DNA of 64,000 nt from Marinobacter zhejiangensis (GCF_900114775.1 NZ_FOUE01000005.1:124001-188000); one strand, 5' to 3'. Counted from the first letter of the stretch, positions 27,654 to 37,310 are shown. Notes: a model not told the origin generated them from the letters alone. Translations and numbers: made by a program.

Positions 27654-29444
27654 TCAGGCCTTCACGGGTTGATGGCATAACCGCTGATAAAACGCCAGCG
27701 ACTGCGTCAACACACTGACCTGATTAACCTGACGACGAAAACCATGGCCCTCATCAGGGAAACGATGTACCTCGGTGTCCAGCCCGGCCGCCGTCATCGC
27801 AGCCGCCATTGCCTCAGTCTGTGCCGGCACCACCACGGTGTCCTGCCCACCCTGGAAGAACAGCACCGGCCCGGTCATCCGTTCCGCCAGCCGCGCCGGT
27901 GTGCGATCCTGCCAGTCCTCAGCCGATGCCGCCGCCCCCAACAGCCAATCGAGATAGCCGGATTCAAACCGGTGGGTACAACCCTGCAGGTGCCAGGGGT
28001 CGGTGACGCCAAAGAGGCTAACCGCCCCCCGAAACACCGTTGATCCAACCATCGCCATCAACGCCGTATAGCCACCGGAACTGCGCCCCTGGATAAACGC
28101 CCGATCCCCATCAGCCAAGCCCTCGGCGGCGAGGTAAGCCACCGCGGCGCAGGCATCATCAACATCCACCTGTCCCCAGCGTCCCTGCAAGCCCAAACGG
28201 AATGCCCGGCCAAACCCGGTACTGCCCCGGTAGTTCAGGTCTGCCACGGCAAAGCCATGCCGGCACCAAAACTGGATCTCCGGTCGTAGCACCGGGTAAC
28301 TTGCTGACGGCGGCCCACCGAGAATCAGCACCAGCAAGGGCGGAGGCTCAGTCGGCGAGCCAGCGGGCGGGTAATAGAACCCGGTAGCGGGCAGCTCCGC
28401 AGTGGTTGCAGGCAGGCTAAAGGGCTCCGGGCGACTCAGGCCAATCGCAGGCCACGGCAGCTCCCCTCCGGCCAGCACCTGAAGCTGACCGTTGGCAAGG
28501 TCAACCGCCAACACTTCGGTCAAGGCGTCCCAACGGCTGGCCAGGCAATACAGGGTGCCCCCGGCCAGACACAAACTGCGGAAATCGGTATAGCCAGGGG
28601 CCAACCGAACCTCCTGCCCGCACCCAGACGACCGCCATAACTCCCCGGAACCTTTGACATAGCGAACCCCCACCCAGCCACCGTCCGGCAACGGCAGGTA
28701 ATGGCGTTCCGCCAGCTGCCAGGGCGCATTGGCATGGTCTGCCAACGCTGCTGTCGCCGGCACCCAGGCCGGCTGGACGCCTACGGCATCCACACGGCAG
28801 GGCTGCCACCAGCCCTGATGGTCAGAGACGGCGTACAGCTCGGAACCCTGGAATTGCGGCTGCTGCACAGCGGCAGACACCGGTGCGGGCAAGACACGGG
28901 GATTGACGAGACGACCACCGTCATCAACATCGGCCAGCCACAGGTTTGATTCCTGCCAGGGCATATGCGGCCACTGCCAGCAGACCCAGGCCAACTGACG
29001 ACCGTCCGAGGCCACCGTCGCCGCACCATAAAAGCCCTGGCCTTGGTGGAGAACGGTCACCTGGCCATCCAGAGTAATGGCCACCAGCGCCTGGACCTCA
29101 GACGAGTCGTTGGGCAACGCGGGTGCCACTTGCTCCCGCACCGCCAGCAAACGCCGGTTGGCGGCATCGGCCACCAGGCCGCCATAGCGATACGCTGGAG
29201 TCCGGGTCAAGGCTTGGGGCTGAATGCAGGATGGGTCGCCGGCAGCTTCAATACGGTCAACCTGGCCGGTATCGGCATTGACGCCGTAGACAATGTTGTT
29301 GAGCAGGCACAGGGCACCACCGCCGTAGCCGTTAACCCGGCTGCGCATGCTGTAACCGTCGGCGGTCAGGCGCCTGGGTCTGCCCTGGTGCAACGTATGC
29401 AGGGCCGACACGCCGCTGGCCGGCTCAAGCTCCAGCCAGAACAC
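27654..29444 (-). CDS. pqqH: S9 family prolyl oligopeptidase-type peptidase of the pqq operon
   Basis: Two-domain serine peptidase: an N-terminal beta-propeller and a C-terminal alpha/beta-hydrolase. The nucleophile is in GRSSGGYTALM, and catalytic Asp and His fall in FFQGGQDTVV and DEGHGFRR. Located directly after pqqE as in pseudomonads, where this peptidase is linked to PQQ formation, perhaps PqqA processing. The start is unclear. The first standard start in frame is the GTG at 29444, but the frame stays open without ATG to about 29560 and the translation ahead of the GTG (LEVSSAG) already reads like family sequence. The real N terminus may lie upstream at a rare codon. Confidence 0.87.
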   Translation of the reverse strand: MFWLELEPASGVSALHTLHQGRPRRLTADGYSMRSRVNGYGGGALCLLNNIVYGVNADTGQVDRIEAAGDPSCIQPQALTRTPAYRYGGLVADAANRRLLAVREQVAPALPNDSSEVQALVAITLDGQVTVLHQGQGFYGAATVASDGRQLAWVCWQWPHMPWQESNLWLADVDDGGRLVNPRVLPAPVSAAVQQPQFQGSELYAVSDHQGWWQPCRVDAVGVQPAWVPATAALADHANAPWQLAERHYLPLPDGGWVGVRYVKGSGELWRSSGCGQEVRLAPGYTDFRSLCLAGGTLYCLASRWDALTEVLAVDLANGQLQVLAGGELPWPAIGLSRPEPFSLPATTAELPATGFYYPPAGSPTEPPPLLVLILGGPPSASYPVLRPEIQFWCRHGFAVADLNYRGSTGFGRAFRLGLQGRWGQVDVDDACAAVAYLAAEGLADGDRAFIQGRSSGGYTALMAMVGSTVFRGAVSLFGVTDPWHLQGCTHRFESGYLDWLLGAAASAEDWQDRTPARLAERMTGPVLFFQGGQDTVVVPAQTEAMAAAMTAAGLDTEVHRFPDEGHGFRRQVNQVSVLTQSLAFYQRLCHQPVKA

Positions 29445-29511
29445 CCCAGCGGACGAAACCTCCAGGGACTCCCGCTGGCACAGTGCCGCAGAAGCCTGTT
29501 CAGCACTCAGG

Positions 29512-30663
29512 TCAGCCGCGGTAGAACAACCGGGAGTTGGTGGGGTTGCGATAGCTTAGATCCTCCAGACCGGCGGTGGCGTGATCGGCCGCCCGCCGGG
29601 CCGCCAGGATGCGGTCGTGCTCGGGCGATTTACTGCACACCGGGTCGGCATTGTCAGCGTTTCCTGTCAGCAGGTAGGCCTGGCAACGACAGCCCCCGAA
29701 GTCCTTACCTTTTTCGTCACAGGAACGGCAGGGTTCCGGCATCCAACTGTCGCCCCGGTAGTGATTGAACCCCGGGCTGTCGTACCAGATCGACTGCAGC
29801 GACTGTGACTGCACATTGGGAAATTCGATCGGCAACAGGCGGGCACTGTGACACGGCAGCGCAGTGCCATCGGGAGCAACCGTCAAGAACAGACTGCCCC
29901 AACCATTCATGCAGGCCTTCGGCCGCTCTTCATAATAGTCCGGGGTCACGAAAATCAGCTTCATCGCTGAGCCGGCTTCGCTCAGCATCCGGCGACGTTC
30001 GTTAACCTCGGCTTCCGCCTTGATGAGCTGAGCCTTGGATGGCATCAGGCCTTCCCGGTTTTTGAACGCCCAGCCGTAATACTGGCAGGTCGCCAATTCC
30101 ACGTAGTCCGCACCGAGACGCTCACAGAGGTCGATGATATCGGTCATCTGGTGGATGTTGTGACGATGAATGACAAAGTTCAGCACCATCGGGTACCCAG
30201 CATCCTTGACCGCACGGGCCATCGCCAGCTTCTGCTCAAAGGCCTTGCGGGAGCCGGCCACGGCGTTATTCAGTTCCGGGTCCGACGCCTGGAAGCTGAC
30301 CTGGATATGGTCCAGCCCGGCGTCACGGAAGGCGAGAACCTTATCTTCCGTTAGCCCCAGACCGGAGGTAATCAGATTGCTGTAGTAACCCAGTTGCCGG
30401 GCTTCGGTAATCAGCTCCGGCAAGTCCTGGCGCACCAGCGGCTCACCACCGGAAAAGCCAAGCTGGGCCGCCCCCATTTCCCGGCCCTGACGCAGCACCG
30501 ACACCCACTGCTCGGTGGTCAGTTCCTGGTCGTTCTGGGCATAATCCAAAGGGTTGGAGCAGTAAGGACACTGCAACGGACAACGGTAGGTCAACTCAGC
30601 CAGCAACCACAGTGGTGGTCCAATCTTCGGGGCGGAGGCCTGGGCTGACTCGGTTCCGGTCAT
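29512..30663 (-). CDS. pqqE: PqqA peptide cyclase, radical SAM
   Basis: Radical SAM enzyme that makes the Glu-Tyr carbon-carbon crosslink in PqqA. It has 383 residues. The SAM cluster motif CPLQCPYC spans residues 28-35 and the glycine-rich GGEPLVR strand follows. The SPASM auxiliary-cluster cysteines are in [32 protein letters not shown] and DPVC. Its start overlaps the pqqD stop by four bases, consistent with the PqqD-PqqE complex. Confidence 0.98.
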   Translation of the reverse strand: MTGTESAQASAPKIGPPLWLLAELTYRCPLQCPYCSNPLDYAQNDQELTTEQWVSVLRQGREMGAAQLGFSGGEPLVRQDLPELITEARQLGYYSNLITSGLGLTEDKVLAFRDAGLDHIQVSFQASDPELNNAVAGSRKAFEQKLAMARAVKDAGYPMVLNFVIHRHNIHQMTDIIDLCERLGADYVELATCQYYGWAFKNREGLMPSKAQLIKAEAEVNERRRMLSEAGSAMKLIFVTPDYYEERPKACMNGWGSLFLTVAPDGTALPCHSARLLPIEFPNVQSQSLQSIWYDSPGFNHYRGDSWMPEPCRSCDEKGKDFGGCRCQAYLLTGNADNADPVCSKSPEHDRILAARRAADHATAGLEDLSYRNPTNSRLFYRG

Positions 30664-30926
30664 GACAAGGTAATCCAGTGCTGTTGTTCGGCATCCTGCA
30701 AAAATCCGGTCACATCATCCGCCAGCGGACCGGCCTCGGGAAAGCGTTGCTCCAGCGCAGCGACAATGTCTGCCACCGAGCGTTGCCCATCAACTTCCGC
30801 CAGGATCGCGCCGGCACTTTCGTTAAGGCGCACCATTCCTTCAGGGTACAGCAGCACATGGGCATTCTGGGCCGGTTCCCACTGAAAGCGAAAGCCCGGG
30901 CGAAACTTCGGCACTGGAGCACTCAC
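30660..30926 (-). CDS. pqqD: PqqA-binding chaperone PqqD
   Basis: Small RRE-type peptide chaperone that presents PqqA to PqqE. The start is placed at the GTG at 30926, overlapping the pqqC stop (GTGA), which gives 88 residues beginning with [13 protein letters not shown] after the initiator, the family's usual length. A longer upstream reading would lie inside pqqC. The [22 protein letters not shown] segment is typical. Confidence 0.95.
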   Translation of the reverse strand: MSAPVPKFRPGFRFQWEPAQNAHVLLYPEGMVRLNESAGAILAEVDGQRSVADIVAALEQRFPEAGPLADDVTGFLQDAEQQHWITLS

Positions 30927-31684
30927 AGCCCCAGCCCCCGATGCCAGACCTGAGCGTCGGTTACGGTGTGGTAGGGCGGCGTCTGGTGCACATAAGCCAT
31001 AGTCAGGGCATCCAACATAGACCATAGGATATCCAGTTTGAATTGCAGGATTTCCAGCGCCCGCTGTTGCTCAGCGGCGGTGGTGAAATGATCCAGGGTA
31101 ATGGACAGGCCATGTTCCACATCCCGGCGGGCTTCCGACAGCCGTTTACGGAAATAGATATAGCCTTCGCCATCGATCCAGGGGTAGTGCTGCGGCCAGG
31201 AATCCAGCCGTGACTGGTGAATCTCCGGCGCAAACAGTTCCGTCAACGACGAACAGGCCGCCTCTTGCCAGCTGGCCCGGCGAGCGAAATTCAGATAAGC
31301 ATCGACCGCAAAGCGAACACCGGGCAAGACGTGGCGTTCGTCGATCACTTCTTCCCGGCTCAGCCCGACCGCTTCAGCCAGTTGCAACCAGGCTTCGATG
31401 CCGCCAGCATCGCCCTCATGACCATCGTGATCCAGCACCCGTTGCAGCCAGAGCCGACGAACATCCGCATCCGGGCAGTTGGCCATGATGGCGGAGTCTT
31501 TGCGGGGGATGTTGACCTGATAATAGTAGCGATTGGCCACCCAGCCGCGGATCTGCTCCGGGGTGCACTGGCCGCCATACATGGCCCGATGGTAGGGGTG
31601 ATGAATGTGGTAGAGCGCGCCCTTGTCACGCAGCGCCTGTTCAAAGTCCTGTCGGCTCATGGCGGGTTTGACGGCTGCGTTCAT
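30923..31684 (-). CDS. pqqC: Pyrroloquinoline-quinone synthase PqqC
   Basis: Cofactorless oxidase that performs the final ring closure and oxidation to PQQ. It has 253 residues. The all-helical fold is recognisable from [35 protein letters not shown] and [12 protein letters not shown]. The ATG at 31684 overlaps the pqqB stop (TGATG), so a GTG one codon upstream is not needed. Confidence 0.97.
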   Translation of the reverse strand: MNAAVKPAMSRQDFEQALRDKGALYHIHHPYHRAMYGGQCTPEQIRGWVANRYYYQVNIPRKDSAIMANCPDADVRRLWLQRVLDHDGHEGDAGGIEAWLQLAEAVGLSREEVIDERHVLPGVRFAVDAYLNFARRASWQEAACSSLTELFAPEIHQSRLDSWPQHYPWIDGEGYIYFRKRLSEARRDVEHGLSITLDHFTTAAEQQRALEILQFKLDILWSMLDALTMAYVHQTPPYHTVTDAQVWHRGLGL

Positions 31685-32610
31685 CACAAGGCTCCCAGGT
31701 CCAGGTGCATCCCATCCCAGGCCACTTCAATGCCGTGACGAGCCAGCTCTGCCCGCTCGGGTGAGTCTTCGTCGAGGATGGGATTGGTATTATTAATATG
31801 GATCAGAATCTTACGTTCGGCGGGCATGGTATCCAGCACTTCGATCATGCCGCCCGGCCCGTTCTGGGCCAGATGACCCATTTCCTGACCGGTCTTGGTC
31901 CCGACCTCACAGCGCTGCATTTCGTCGTCGTTCCAGACGGTACCATCCACCAGCAGCACATCGGCCCGGGCCATCCAGCCGAGAATGCGTTCATCCGGCT
32001 GCCCAAGCCCCGGTGCGTAGAGCACTGACGTCCCGGTGCGGGTATCTTCAATGAACAGGCCCACATTATCACCCGGATGCGGGTTATCCCGCCGCGGCGA
32101 GTATGGGGGCGCGTTGCTGAGCAGGGGAATCGCGGTCAGGCGAAGCGAGGGCGCACAGTCAATGACAAAGTGCTGGTCGTCAGCGGCGGGCATCGGCCGC
32201 CAATTCAAGCCACCGCTCCAGTGCGTCAGCATACGGAACAGCGGGAATCCGGAACTCAGGTCGTCGTGGACCTGCTCGGTGCACCAGACATCGAACGGGC
32301 AGCCTTCACGCAGCGACAACAAACCGGTGGTGTGATCAACCTGACTGTCCATCAACAGGATCGCATTAATACCCGTATCACGAACCGCACGCGCTGGCTG
32401 CATCGGACCAAACGAGGCGAGCTGGGCCCGAATATCCGGAGACGCATTACACAGAATCCAGTGCTCACCATCTTCACTGATAGCAATAGAGGACTGGGTG
32501 CGGGGCTGGGCATTTATGGAACCGTTACGGACGCCGGTGCAATTACGGCAATTACAGTTCCATTGGGGAAATCCACCGCCTGCGGCGGAACCTAAAACAT
32601 GAATAAGCAT
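31684..32610 (-). CDS. pqqB: PqqB oxidoreductase/hydroxylase, metallo-beta-lactamase fold
   Basis: Metal-dependent enzyme reported to hydroxylate the crosslinked Glu-Tyr intermediate. The start at 32610 ([19 protein letters not shown]) has GGAG at good spacing and matches the family N terminus, including the zinc site [23 protein letters not shown] is the PqqB version of the beta-lactamase-fold metal motif. Length is 308 residues. Confidence 0.97.
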   Translation of the reverse strand: MLIHVLGSAAGGGFPQWNCNCRNCTGVRNGSINAQPRTQSSIAISEDGEHWILCNASPDIRAQLASFGPMQPARAVRDTGINAILLMDSQVDHTTGLLSLREGCPFDVWCTEQVHDDLSSGFPLFRMLTHWSGGLNWRPMPAADDQHFVIDCAPSLRLTAIPLLSNAPPYSPRRDNPHPGDNVGLFIEDTRTGTSVLYAPGLGQPDERILGWMARADVLLVDGTVWNDDEMQRCEVGTKTGQEMGHLAQNGPGGMIEVLDTMPAERKILIHINNTNPILDEDSPERAELARHGIEVAWDGMHLDLGAL

Positions 32611-32631
32611 GGCGGGACTCCGCAAAGGACG

Positions 32632-32653
32632 GGCCAGCCGACCAGGGCTGGCC
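32632..32653 (-). promoter_or_regulatory. Hairpin between pqqA and pqqB
   Basis: The stem GGCCAGC / GCTGGCC with an eight-base loop lies 11 bases after the pqqA stop. There is no strong T tract. This kind of element can partly terminate or stabilise transcripts so that pqqA mRNA exceeds pqqB-E. Confidence 0.55.
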
Positions 32654-32663
32654 GTTCAGGCGT

Positions 32664-32735
32664 TCAGCGATTGGCGAAGTACATGGTGACTTCGAAGCCG
32701 ATGCGCAGATCTTCATAGGCTGGTTTGGTCCACAT
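32664..32735 (-). CDS. pqqA: PQQ precursor peptide
   Basis: 23-residue ribosomal precursor of PQQ. It reads [19 protein letters not shown] and ends FANR. The Glu and Tyr of EVTMY are the residues crosslinked by PqqE and become the cofactor. The ribosome site AGAGGAT precedes the ATG at 32735. It is the first gene of the minus-strand pqq operon. Confidence 0.97.
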   Translation of the reverse strand: MWTKPAYEDLRIGFEVTMYFANR

Positions 32736-33057
32736 CGTACGATCCTCTTGGTTGTTGTGATAATCAGGACACGATAACGGCAATGCCGCCACCGTCACCC
32801 TGATGCTAAACCCGGAACCGCCCCCCCAACATGGTACTTTGGGAGCAAATTACCCCATACCAACGACCCCCGATTCTCGCTTTTGACAAATTGGGCCTAG
32901 CTGGCTATTTGGTTGATATTGCAATCTTTAGCTTTTATTTTATCGCCATAAGCGACACAACATGGCAGCATTGGATCAACGCGTGCAGGCCTGGTGCTCC
33001 ACACAAAACAAAAACCGCCACCCAATACAGGCAACGCTAGAGGATGATTGACACGCT
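32736..33057. promoter_or_regulatory. Divergent promoter region between pqqA and the FHA/kinase operon
   Basis: This 322-base AT-richer gap holds no gene that I can support. On the plus strand TTGACA (32883-32888) with a 17-base spacer to TATTTG (32906-32911) could drive the operon at 33058; the -10 is weak. A GGTACTTTGGG element at 32834-32844 faintly resembles the TACT-rich elements of the quinoprotein promoters and may serve pqqA. Confidence 0.35.
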
Positions 33058-33702
33058 ATGAGGCGCAAGGATCGCGAACTGAACATCTTTTCCATGTCGG
33101 CGCTGGATCTGTTCGCATCCGCCCTTGGCGCCTTCATCCTGATTACCCTGATCCTGCTCCCCTACTACCTCAAACAAGGCCCACAAGAAGAACCGGTTCC
33201 ATTGGAGTGCCCGGTTCCAGAGCCAATTCCCGAATGTCCGATCTGTCCGACCCCGGCACCAGTACCCGAGTGCCCGCCGCCGACACCCACTGAAGTGAAG
33301 ATCGCGGACAACCTGCTCATCATGCAGATGTCCTGGTCGCAGCGGGCCGATGTCGATATGCACGTGAAAACGCCCGATGGCGAATACAGTTACCAGCGGG
33401 TAACGATTCCTGGCGCCCCGGGCCGCTTCACCCTGGACAACCGTTCCGGCGGCACCAGTGAACGCCCGGCCCTGGAAATCTGGATGGCCTATAACCCCAC
33501 CCCCGGCACCTATGAAATCTGTTACAACCTGTACAGCGCCGGAAACGCCCGCCTGCCGGTGACCGTCGGAGGGCGCCTCGACAAACCCCACGGCCCGGTG
33601 ATCCTGCCAACCACCCAGCTGCGCCAGACCGGCCGTAAACAGTGTGTCCTGAAGTTTTCCATAGACAGCGACTACAACTACACCCAGATCTCGCCCCGAT
33701 AA
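33058..33702 (+). CDS. TolR/MotB-like membrane-anchored protein with YfaP-like periplasmic domain
   Basis: 214 residues. A charged cytoplasmic tip (MRRKDRELNIFSMSALD) leads into one helix (about 14-36) with an Asp at its start, the arrangement of TolR/ExbD/MotB channel partners. Then comes a proline-rich linker with six cysteines (about 48-77), and a beta-sandwich domain with SQRADVDMHVKTPDGEYSY, resembling YfaP/DUF2135-type domains. First gene of a ten-gene operon that also encodes a TolQ/MotA-like protein, so the two probably form a proton-driven stator. Channel role and domain family are inferred from motif shape. Confidence 0.7.
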   Translation: MRRKDRELNIFSMSALDLFASALGAFILITLILLPYYLKQGPQEEPVPLECPVPEPIPECPICPTPAPVPECPPPTPTEVKIADNLLIMQMSWSQRADVDMHVKTPDGEYSYQRVTIPGAPGRFTLDNRSGGTSERPALEIWMAYNPTPGTYEICYNLYSAGNARLPVTVGGRLDKPHGPVILPTTQLRQTGRKQCVLKFSIDSDYNYTQISPR

Positions 33703-33722
33703 CGTGACAAGGACCCGCCCGG

Positions 33723-34547
33723 ATGACTGACGGCATAGACAGACAACGATCCCACTGGATACAAGGCGGCTTGCTGGCACTTGCCCTGATGTTCACCAGT
33801 CAGGCCCTTGGGGCCGAAGGCGACACCGCCGCAACAACCGACACGCCGGAGGCCGTGGAGCAGGAAGCCCCTGCGCCAGCGGAACCCGCAGGGTCTGCCG
33901 AACCAACGGAACCGGCTGACTCGGAGACCGCCCCAGCCTCCGAGCCTGAAACAGAGACTGAACTTCCGGCCGAAGACAGTGCTCCCGTGCCAGACAGTGA
34001 AGCCGACGCCCCCGCCGAAACGGACACGACTGCCGAAGACACCACCGAAACCGCGCCAGAGCACAGCAATCGGAATTACCTGCCCGTAGGCATAGTCGCC
34101 CTGCTGGCGGTACTGGCCCTGCTCATCCGGATGCTGGGCCGTAACCGCAAGCCAGCGAGCCCTGGCCCGGCCCCTAAAACAGCCACCAGCCCGACCGAAG
34201 ACCCTGCAGCACCGTCTCCGTTTGGCTACTTTCACATTATGGAAGGCGGCCGGCAACGGCACTACACCCTCGCCGGAGAGACCGTCAATGTAGGCCGCAG
34301 TGCCAGCAATGACCTGGTGCTTAGCGATGACACCGTCTCAGCCAGCCACTTGGTGATCAAACGGGAGCGCAACGGCAGCGTCCTGGTCACCGACCTCAAT
34401 TCGAGCAATGGCACCCGGGTTAACGGCTCGGAGGTGTCCCAGGCCATGCTGGTTCCCGGCGACACCCTGGAGCTGGGGGATGTTCGAATCCGATTTGAAA
34501 CCCGCGCCCCGGCCGATATCGGGGCCAGCACACGCCGAACCGGCTGA
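33723..34547 (+). CDS. Transmembrane FHA-domain protein
   Basis: 274 residues: an N-terminal hydrophobic segment (about 13-30, signal peptide or anchor), then an acidic Pro/Ala/Glu/Thr-rich stretch (31-115) likely outside the cytoplasmic membrane. A second helix (about 118-138) precedes a cytoplasmic FHA domain with GRSASNDLVLSDDTVSASH (from residue 191) and LNSSNGTRVNG. These carry the Arg, Ser and Asn used to bind phosphothreonine. Probably a receptor for phosphorylated partners made by the kinase at the operon end. Confidence 0.82.
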   Translation: MTDGIDRQRSHWIQGGLLALALMFTSQALGAEGDTAATTDTPEAVEQEAPAPAEPAGSAEPTEPADSETAPASEPETETELPAEDSAPVPDSEADAPAETDTTAEDTTETAPEHSNRNYLPVGIVALLAVLALLIRMLGRNRKPASPGPAPKTATSPTEDPAAPSPFGYFHIMEGGRQRHYTLAGETVNVGRSASNDLVLSDDTVSASHLVIKRERNGSVLVTDLNSSNGTRVNGSEVSQAMLVPGDTLELGDVRIRFETRAPADIGASTRRTG

Positions 34548-34566
34548 TCAGACTCAGGAGCAACCT

Positions 34567-34935
34567 ATGACTTCGTTCATTGTTGGTCGTGGCGAGCAGG
34601 CGGATGTCCGGCTGAGTCACGATACAGTTTCACGCCTTCACCTGCGGATCACCACGCTCTCAGCGGCCGAGTACCTGGTCGAAGACCTGGGCTCTGCTAA
34701 CGGCACCTGGGTCATGCGGGGAGAGCAGCGACTGCCGGTCTCGTCAGAACGCCTGACCCCGGCGGACCAGCTCGTCCTTGGTGACTACCCGGTTACCCTG
34801 GCGGTGTTACTGGAGCTGTCCGGGCAAGCCTCGCAACAGGCCCCGCGTCCCCGGAATGACGACAGCAATACCCGGGACCCCTTCAGCCGTTATGTCCGTA
34901 GCGAAGACGGCCGCTACGTAAGGAAGCCGAAATGA
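34567..34935 (+). CDS. Small cytoplasmic FHA-domain protein
   Basis: 122 residues, almost all one FHA domain. The start at 34567 (MTSFIVGRGEQADVRLSHD) follows AGGAG; the frame runs further upstream inside the previous gene but that is not needed. Core residues are GRGEQADVRLSHDTVSRLH and DLGSANGTWV. A C-terminal tail (DPFSRYVRSEDGRYVRKPK) is basic and could contact membrane or partner. It overlaps the next gene by four bases (ATGA). Confidence 0.82.
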   Translation: MTSFIVGRGEQADVRLSHDTVSRLHLRITTLSAAEYLVEDLGSANGTWVMRGEQRLPVSSERLTPADQLVLGDYPVTLAVLLELSGQASQQAPRPRNDDSNTRDPFSRYVRSEDGRYVRKPK

Positions 34936-35780
34936 ATATTTCCAACGCCATGCTCATCCGCCTGATCGGCCTTGTCCTGGCCATTCTCTGGATTGTTCTG
35001 TTGAGCTTCATACTGCCCGTGGATAGCGGCGCCAACGGCGAAGGGGTCAGTTTTTCCTGGCATGCATTCCTGATTGCCACGGAAGACCCGATGTACCCAT
35101 TCAACATTCAGGTCATGATGTGGATTGCGTTTTTTTACTGCCTGGCAGAACTGGCCATCAAATGGATCAACCTGTCCGAGGAGAACCTGCAACTGGAGTT
35201 GTTCGACCTCTACCGGAACCCCGACCATGTCCTGATGAACACAGCCCAGGGCGAGGTTGCCATTCCCCTGGACCGGGAAGAGGCACTGAAGCCGGAACTG
35301 CTGGCCGCCATCTACTACGCCAAGCGCAAGCTCGTCCCGGAACACTCCCTCATCGGTAGCTTCTTCAAGAAGATCAACCATCAGTTCCAGAGCACCAATG
35401 ACGTGGGCGATGTCTACAGCGCGGTGAACTCGACGATTGAACTGAAGCTCCACGAGGTGGACCTGCGCTATACCGTTATCCGTTACCTGGCCTGGCTGAT
35501 CCCAACCCTGGGGTTTATCGGCACCGTCATCGGGATTGCGGTCGCCTTGGGGCAGGCAGGTATCATGGGGTCCGAGGATCCGCAACTGCTGCAGAAGGTG
35601 ATCCCGTTGCTGGCAACCGCGTTCTACACCACCCTGCTGGCGCTGCTGTTGTCAGCGGTGGTGATGATTGCCATCCAGTGGGTGCAGGCCAAGGACGAGG
35701 AGACCGTCAATAACGCCGGCAGCCTGTGCCTTGATGCCATCGTCACCAACCTCAAACCCCGGTCATCCGGGCAACATTGA
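34932..35780 (+). CDS. TolQ/MotA/ExbB-like proton-channel protein
   Basis: 282 residues with four predicted helices: about 7-29, 55-80, 180-205 and 222-248. The TolQ/ExbB-type signature is in helices 3 and 4: IPTLGFIGTVIGIAVALGQ and AFYTTLLALLLSAVVM. A large cytoplasmic loop (81-179) separates the pairs, as in MotA/TolQ. With the TolR/MotB-like first gene it would form a proton-driven stator. The operon context with FHA, kinase and phosphatase genes is unlike tol, exb or mot loci. Confidence 0.78.
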   Translation: MNISNAMLIRLIGLVLAILWIVLLSFILPVDSGANGEGVSFSWHAFLIATEDPMYPFNIQVMMWIAFFYCLAELAIKWINLSEENLQLELFDLYRNPDHVLMNTAQGEVAIPLDREEALKPELLAAIYYAKRKLVPEHSLIGSFFKKINHQFQSTNDVGDVYSAVNSTIELKLHEVDLRYTVIRYLAWLIPTLGFIGTVIGIAVALGQAGIMGSEDPQLLQKVIPLLATAFYTTLLALLLSAVVMIAIQWVQAKDEETVNNAGSLCLDAIVTNLKPRSSGQH

Positions 35781-35802
35781 GCCATCGTCAGGAGCACGAG
35801 CC

Positions 35803-36390
35803 ATGAGCAGATTCGACCATTCCGGTGACGAGACTCCACCGACCCGCCTGGTCCGGCGTAGCGGGGCCGATAGCCGCACGGGCAGCGACGCCAGAGACGA
35901 TGCCACCCGCAAGCTAGACTACCAGGCCGAGGCCACCATGGCCGGCGCCAACCACGGACGTGCCACAGAGGAACCCGAGCGGGGTGGCCAGAAAACCGTC
36001 CTGTTCCGGCCCTCCGAACAGGAAACTGCCGCTCCCGCCGACGCCCCGCAACCGGTGGTCGCCTGGCTGGTGGTCAAGGATGGCCCGGGGCGTGGTCGCG
36101 CCCTCAGCATCTCGTACGGCCTCAACAAGATTGGCCGCGGCACCGACCAGGCTGTCAGTCTGGCATTCGGCGACGACAAGCTCTCTCGCAGCCACCACGC
36201 TGCCATTGAGTATGACCCCAAGCTGCGGGCCTTTTACCTGAGCAAAGGCGAAAACCTGACTTACCTTAATGGTGATCGGGTGGGCAGTGGTCAGGAGCAT
36301 GCACTCAAAGCGGGTGACGAGATCGAATTGGGCGAAACCACGCTCCAGTTTGTGCCGTTCTGCGGCCCCGACTTCGACTGGAATGACTGA
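35803..36390 (+). CDS. FHA-domain protein with disordered N terminus
   Basis: 195 residues. The start at 35803 (MSRFDHSGDETPPTRLVRR) has AGGAG upstream. Residues 1-90 are polar and rich in Thr, Arg and Asp, with TPPTR and ATRKLDY segments that could be kinase targets. The C-terminal FHA domain has KIGRGTDQAVSLAFGDDKLS (from 109), SRSHHAAIEYD and ENLTYLNGDRV. This resembles phospho-regulated FHA scaffolds in which an N-terminal Thr is bound by the same or another FHA domain (inference). Confidence 0.78.
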   Translation: MSRFDHSGDETPPTRLVRRSGADSRTGSDARDDATRKLDYQAEATMAGANHGRATEEPERGGQKTVLFRPSEQETAAPADAPQPVVAWLVVKDGPGRGRALSISYGLNKIGRGTDQAVSLAFGDDKLSRSHHAAIEYDPKLRAFYLSKGENLTYLNGDRVGSGQEHALKAGDEIELGETTLQFVPFCGPDFDWND

Positions 36391-36402
36391 CGGGCGGACA
36401 CC

Positions 36403-37305
36403 ATGATCGCGGTTTGGAGCGCGGCCCAGATCCAGGGCACCCGGGACTATCAGGAAGATCGCTACGGGGTGGTGGAAAACAACGCCATTTTCTATCGCGG
36501 CAAACGCTACCCTTTCGAGCCGGGCCTGTTCCCCGCTCATTACTCCCTCTATGTGCTGGCCGATGGAATGGGCGGCATGGGCCACGGCGAGCAGGCCGCC
36601 AGCACAGTGGTGGAAGCCTTTATTGAGACCTTCATCAACCTGGGCAACGACGCCCTGCCCCCAATGGAACGACTTCGGGCAGCCCTGGACGAGGCCAACC
36701 AGGCCATTGCCCGGATTGTCGCCCGGGAACCTGACAAACAGGGGATGGGCGCCACCCTGATCGCCCTGCTCTGGGACCGCCAGGACAGTACCCTGAACTG
36801 GCTTTCCGTCGGCGACTCCCTGCTGCAACGCTATCGAGACCAGGCGCTCACCACCCTGAACCAGAAACACACCTATCAACAGCTGGCGCAGCGCCACGCC
36901 GACCAGGGCGATGCCAACCGCGCCGCGGAGCTGGCTGCCCTGGGCAATACCCTGTCCAGCGCAGTGGACGGCCAGCCGATTCCCGAGGTGGACCAGCCGG
37001 ATCAGCCACTGCCGGTCAATGGCGGTGACCTGATCATTCTGGCCAGCGATGGCCTGGAAACCCTCAGTGACCAGCAAGTATCCACAACGCTGGCAGAGGC
37101 GGCACGGGCCTGGCAAAGCGCCCCGGGGGCGGAATCGTCCACCGACGCCCTCGCCACCTGTCGCGATGCCCTGTTTGACCAGCTCCGGCTGGCCCAGTCG
37201 CCGTACCAGGACAACTGCACGCTGGTGTTGATTGGCTGGCAGGCAAATCTTCCAGATCAGACCTCAGACCACACCCAGCCACCACCGACCGAATCGCGGA
37301 GTTAA
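36403..37305 (+). CDS. PP2C-family protein serine/threonine phosphatase
   Basis: 300-residue soluble phosphatase. Metal-binding motifs are RDYQEDRYG (about 14-22), LADGMGGMGHGEQAA, ASDGLETLS and DNCTLVLIG. It would reverse phosphorylation by the operon kinase in the cytoplasm. There is no membrane helix; the C-terminal tail is disordered and rich in Pro, Thr and Gln. Spacing to its neighbours is 12 and 5 bases. Confidence 0.87.
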   Translation: MIAVWSAAQIQGTRDYQEDRYGVVENNAIFYRGKRYPFEPGLFPAHYSLYVLADGMGGMGHGEQAASTVVEAFIETFINLGNDALPPMERLRAALDEANQAIARIVAREPDKQGMGATLIALLWDRQDSTLNWLSVGDSLLQRYRDQALTTLNQKHTYQQLAQRHADQGDANRAAELAALGNTLSSAVDGQPIPEVDQPDQPLPVNGGDLIILASDGLETLSDQQVSTTLAEAARAWQSAPGAESSTDALATCRDALFDQLRLAQSPYQDNCTLVLIGWQANLPDQTSDHTQPPPTESRS

Positions 37306-37310
37306 CACCT

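Noticed and set aside
33058..35780. Zorya-type anti-phage defence
   Set aside because: MotA/MotB-like proteins are present but there are no ZorC/D/E helicase or nuclease partners and the stalk lacks an OmpA domain.
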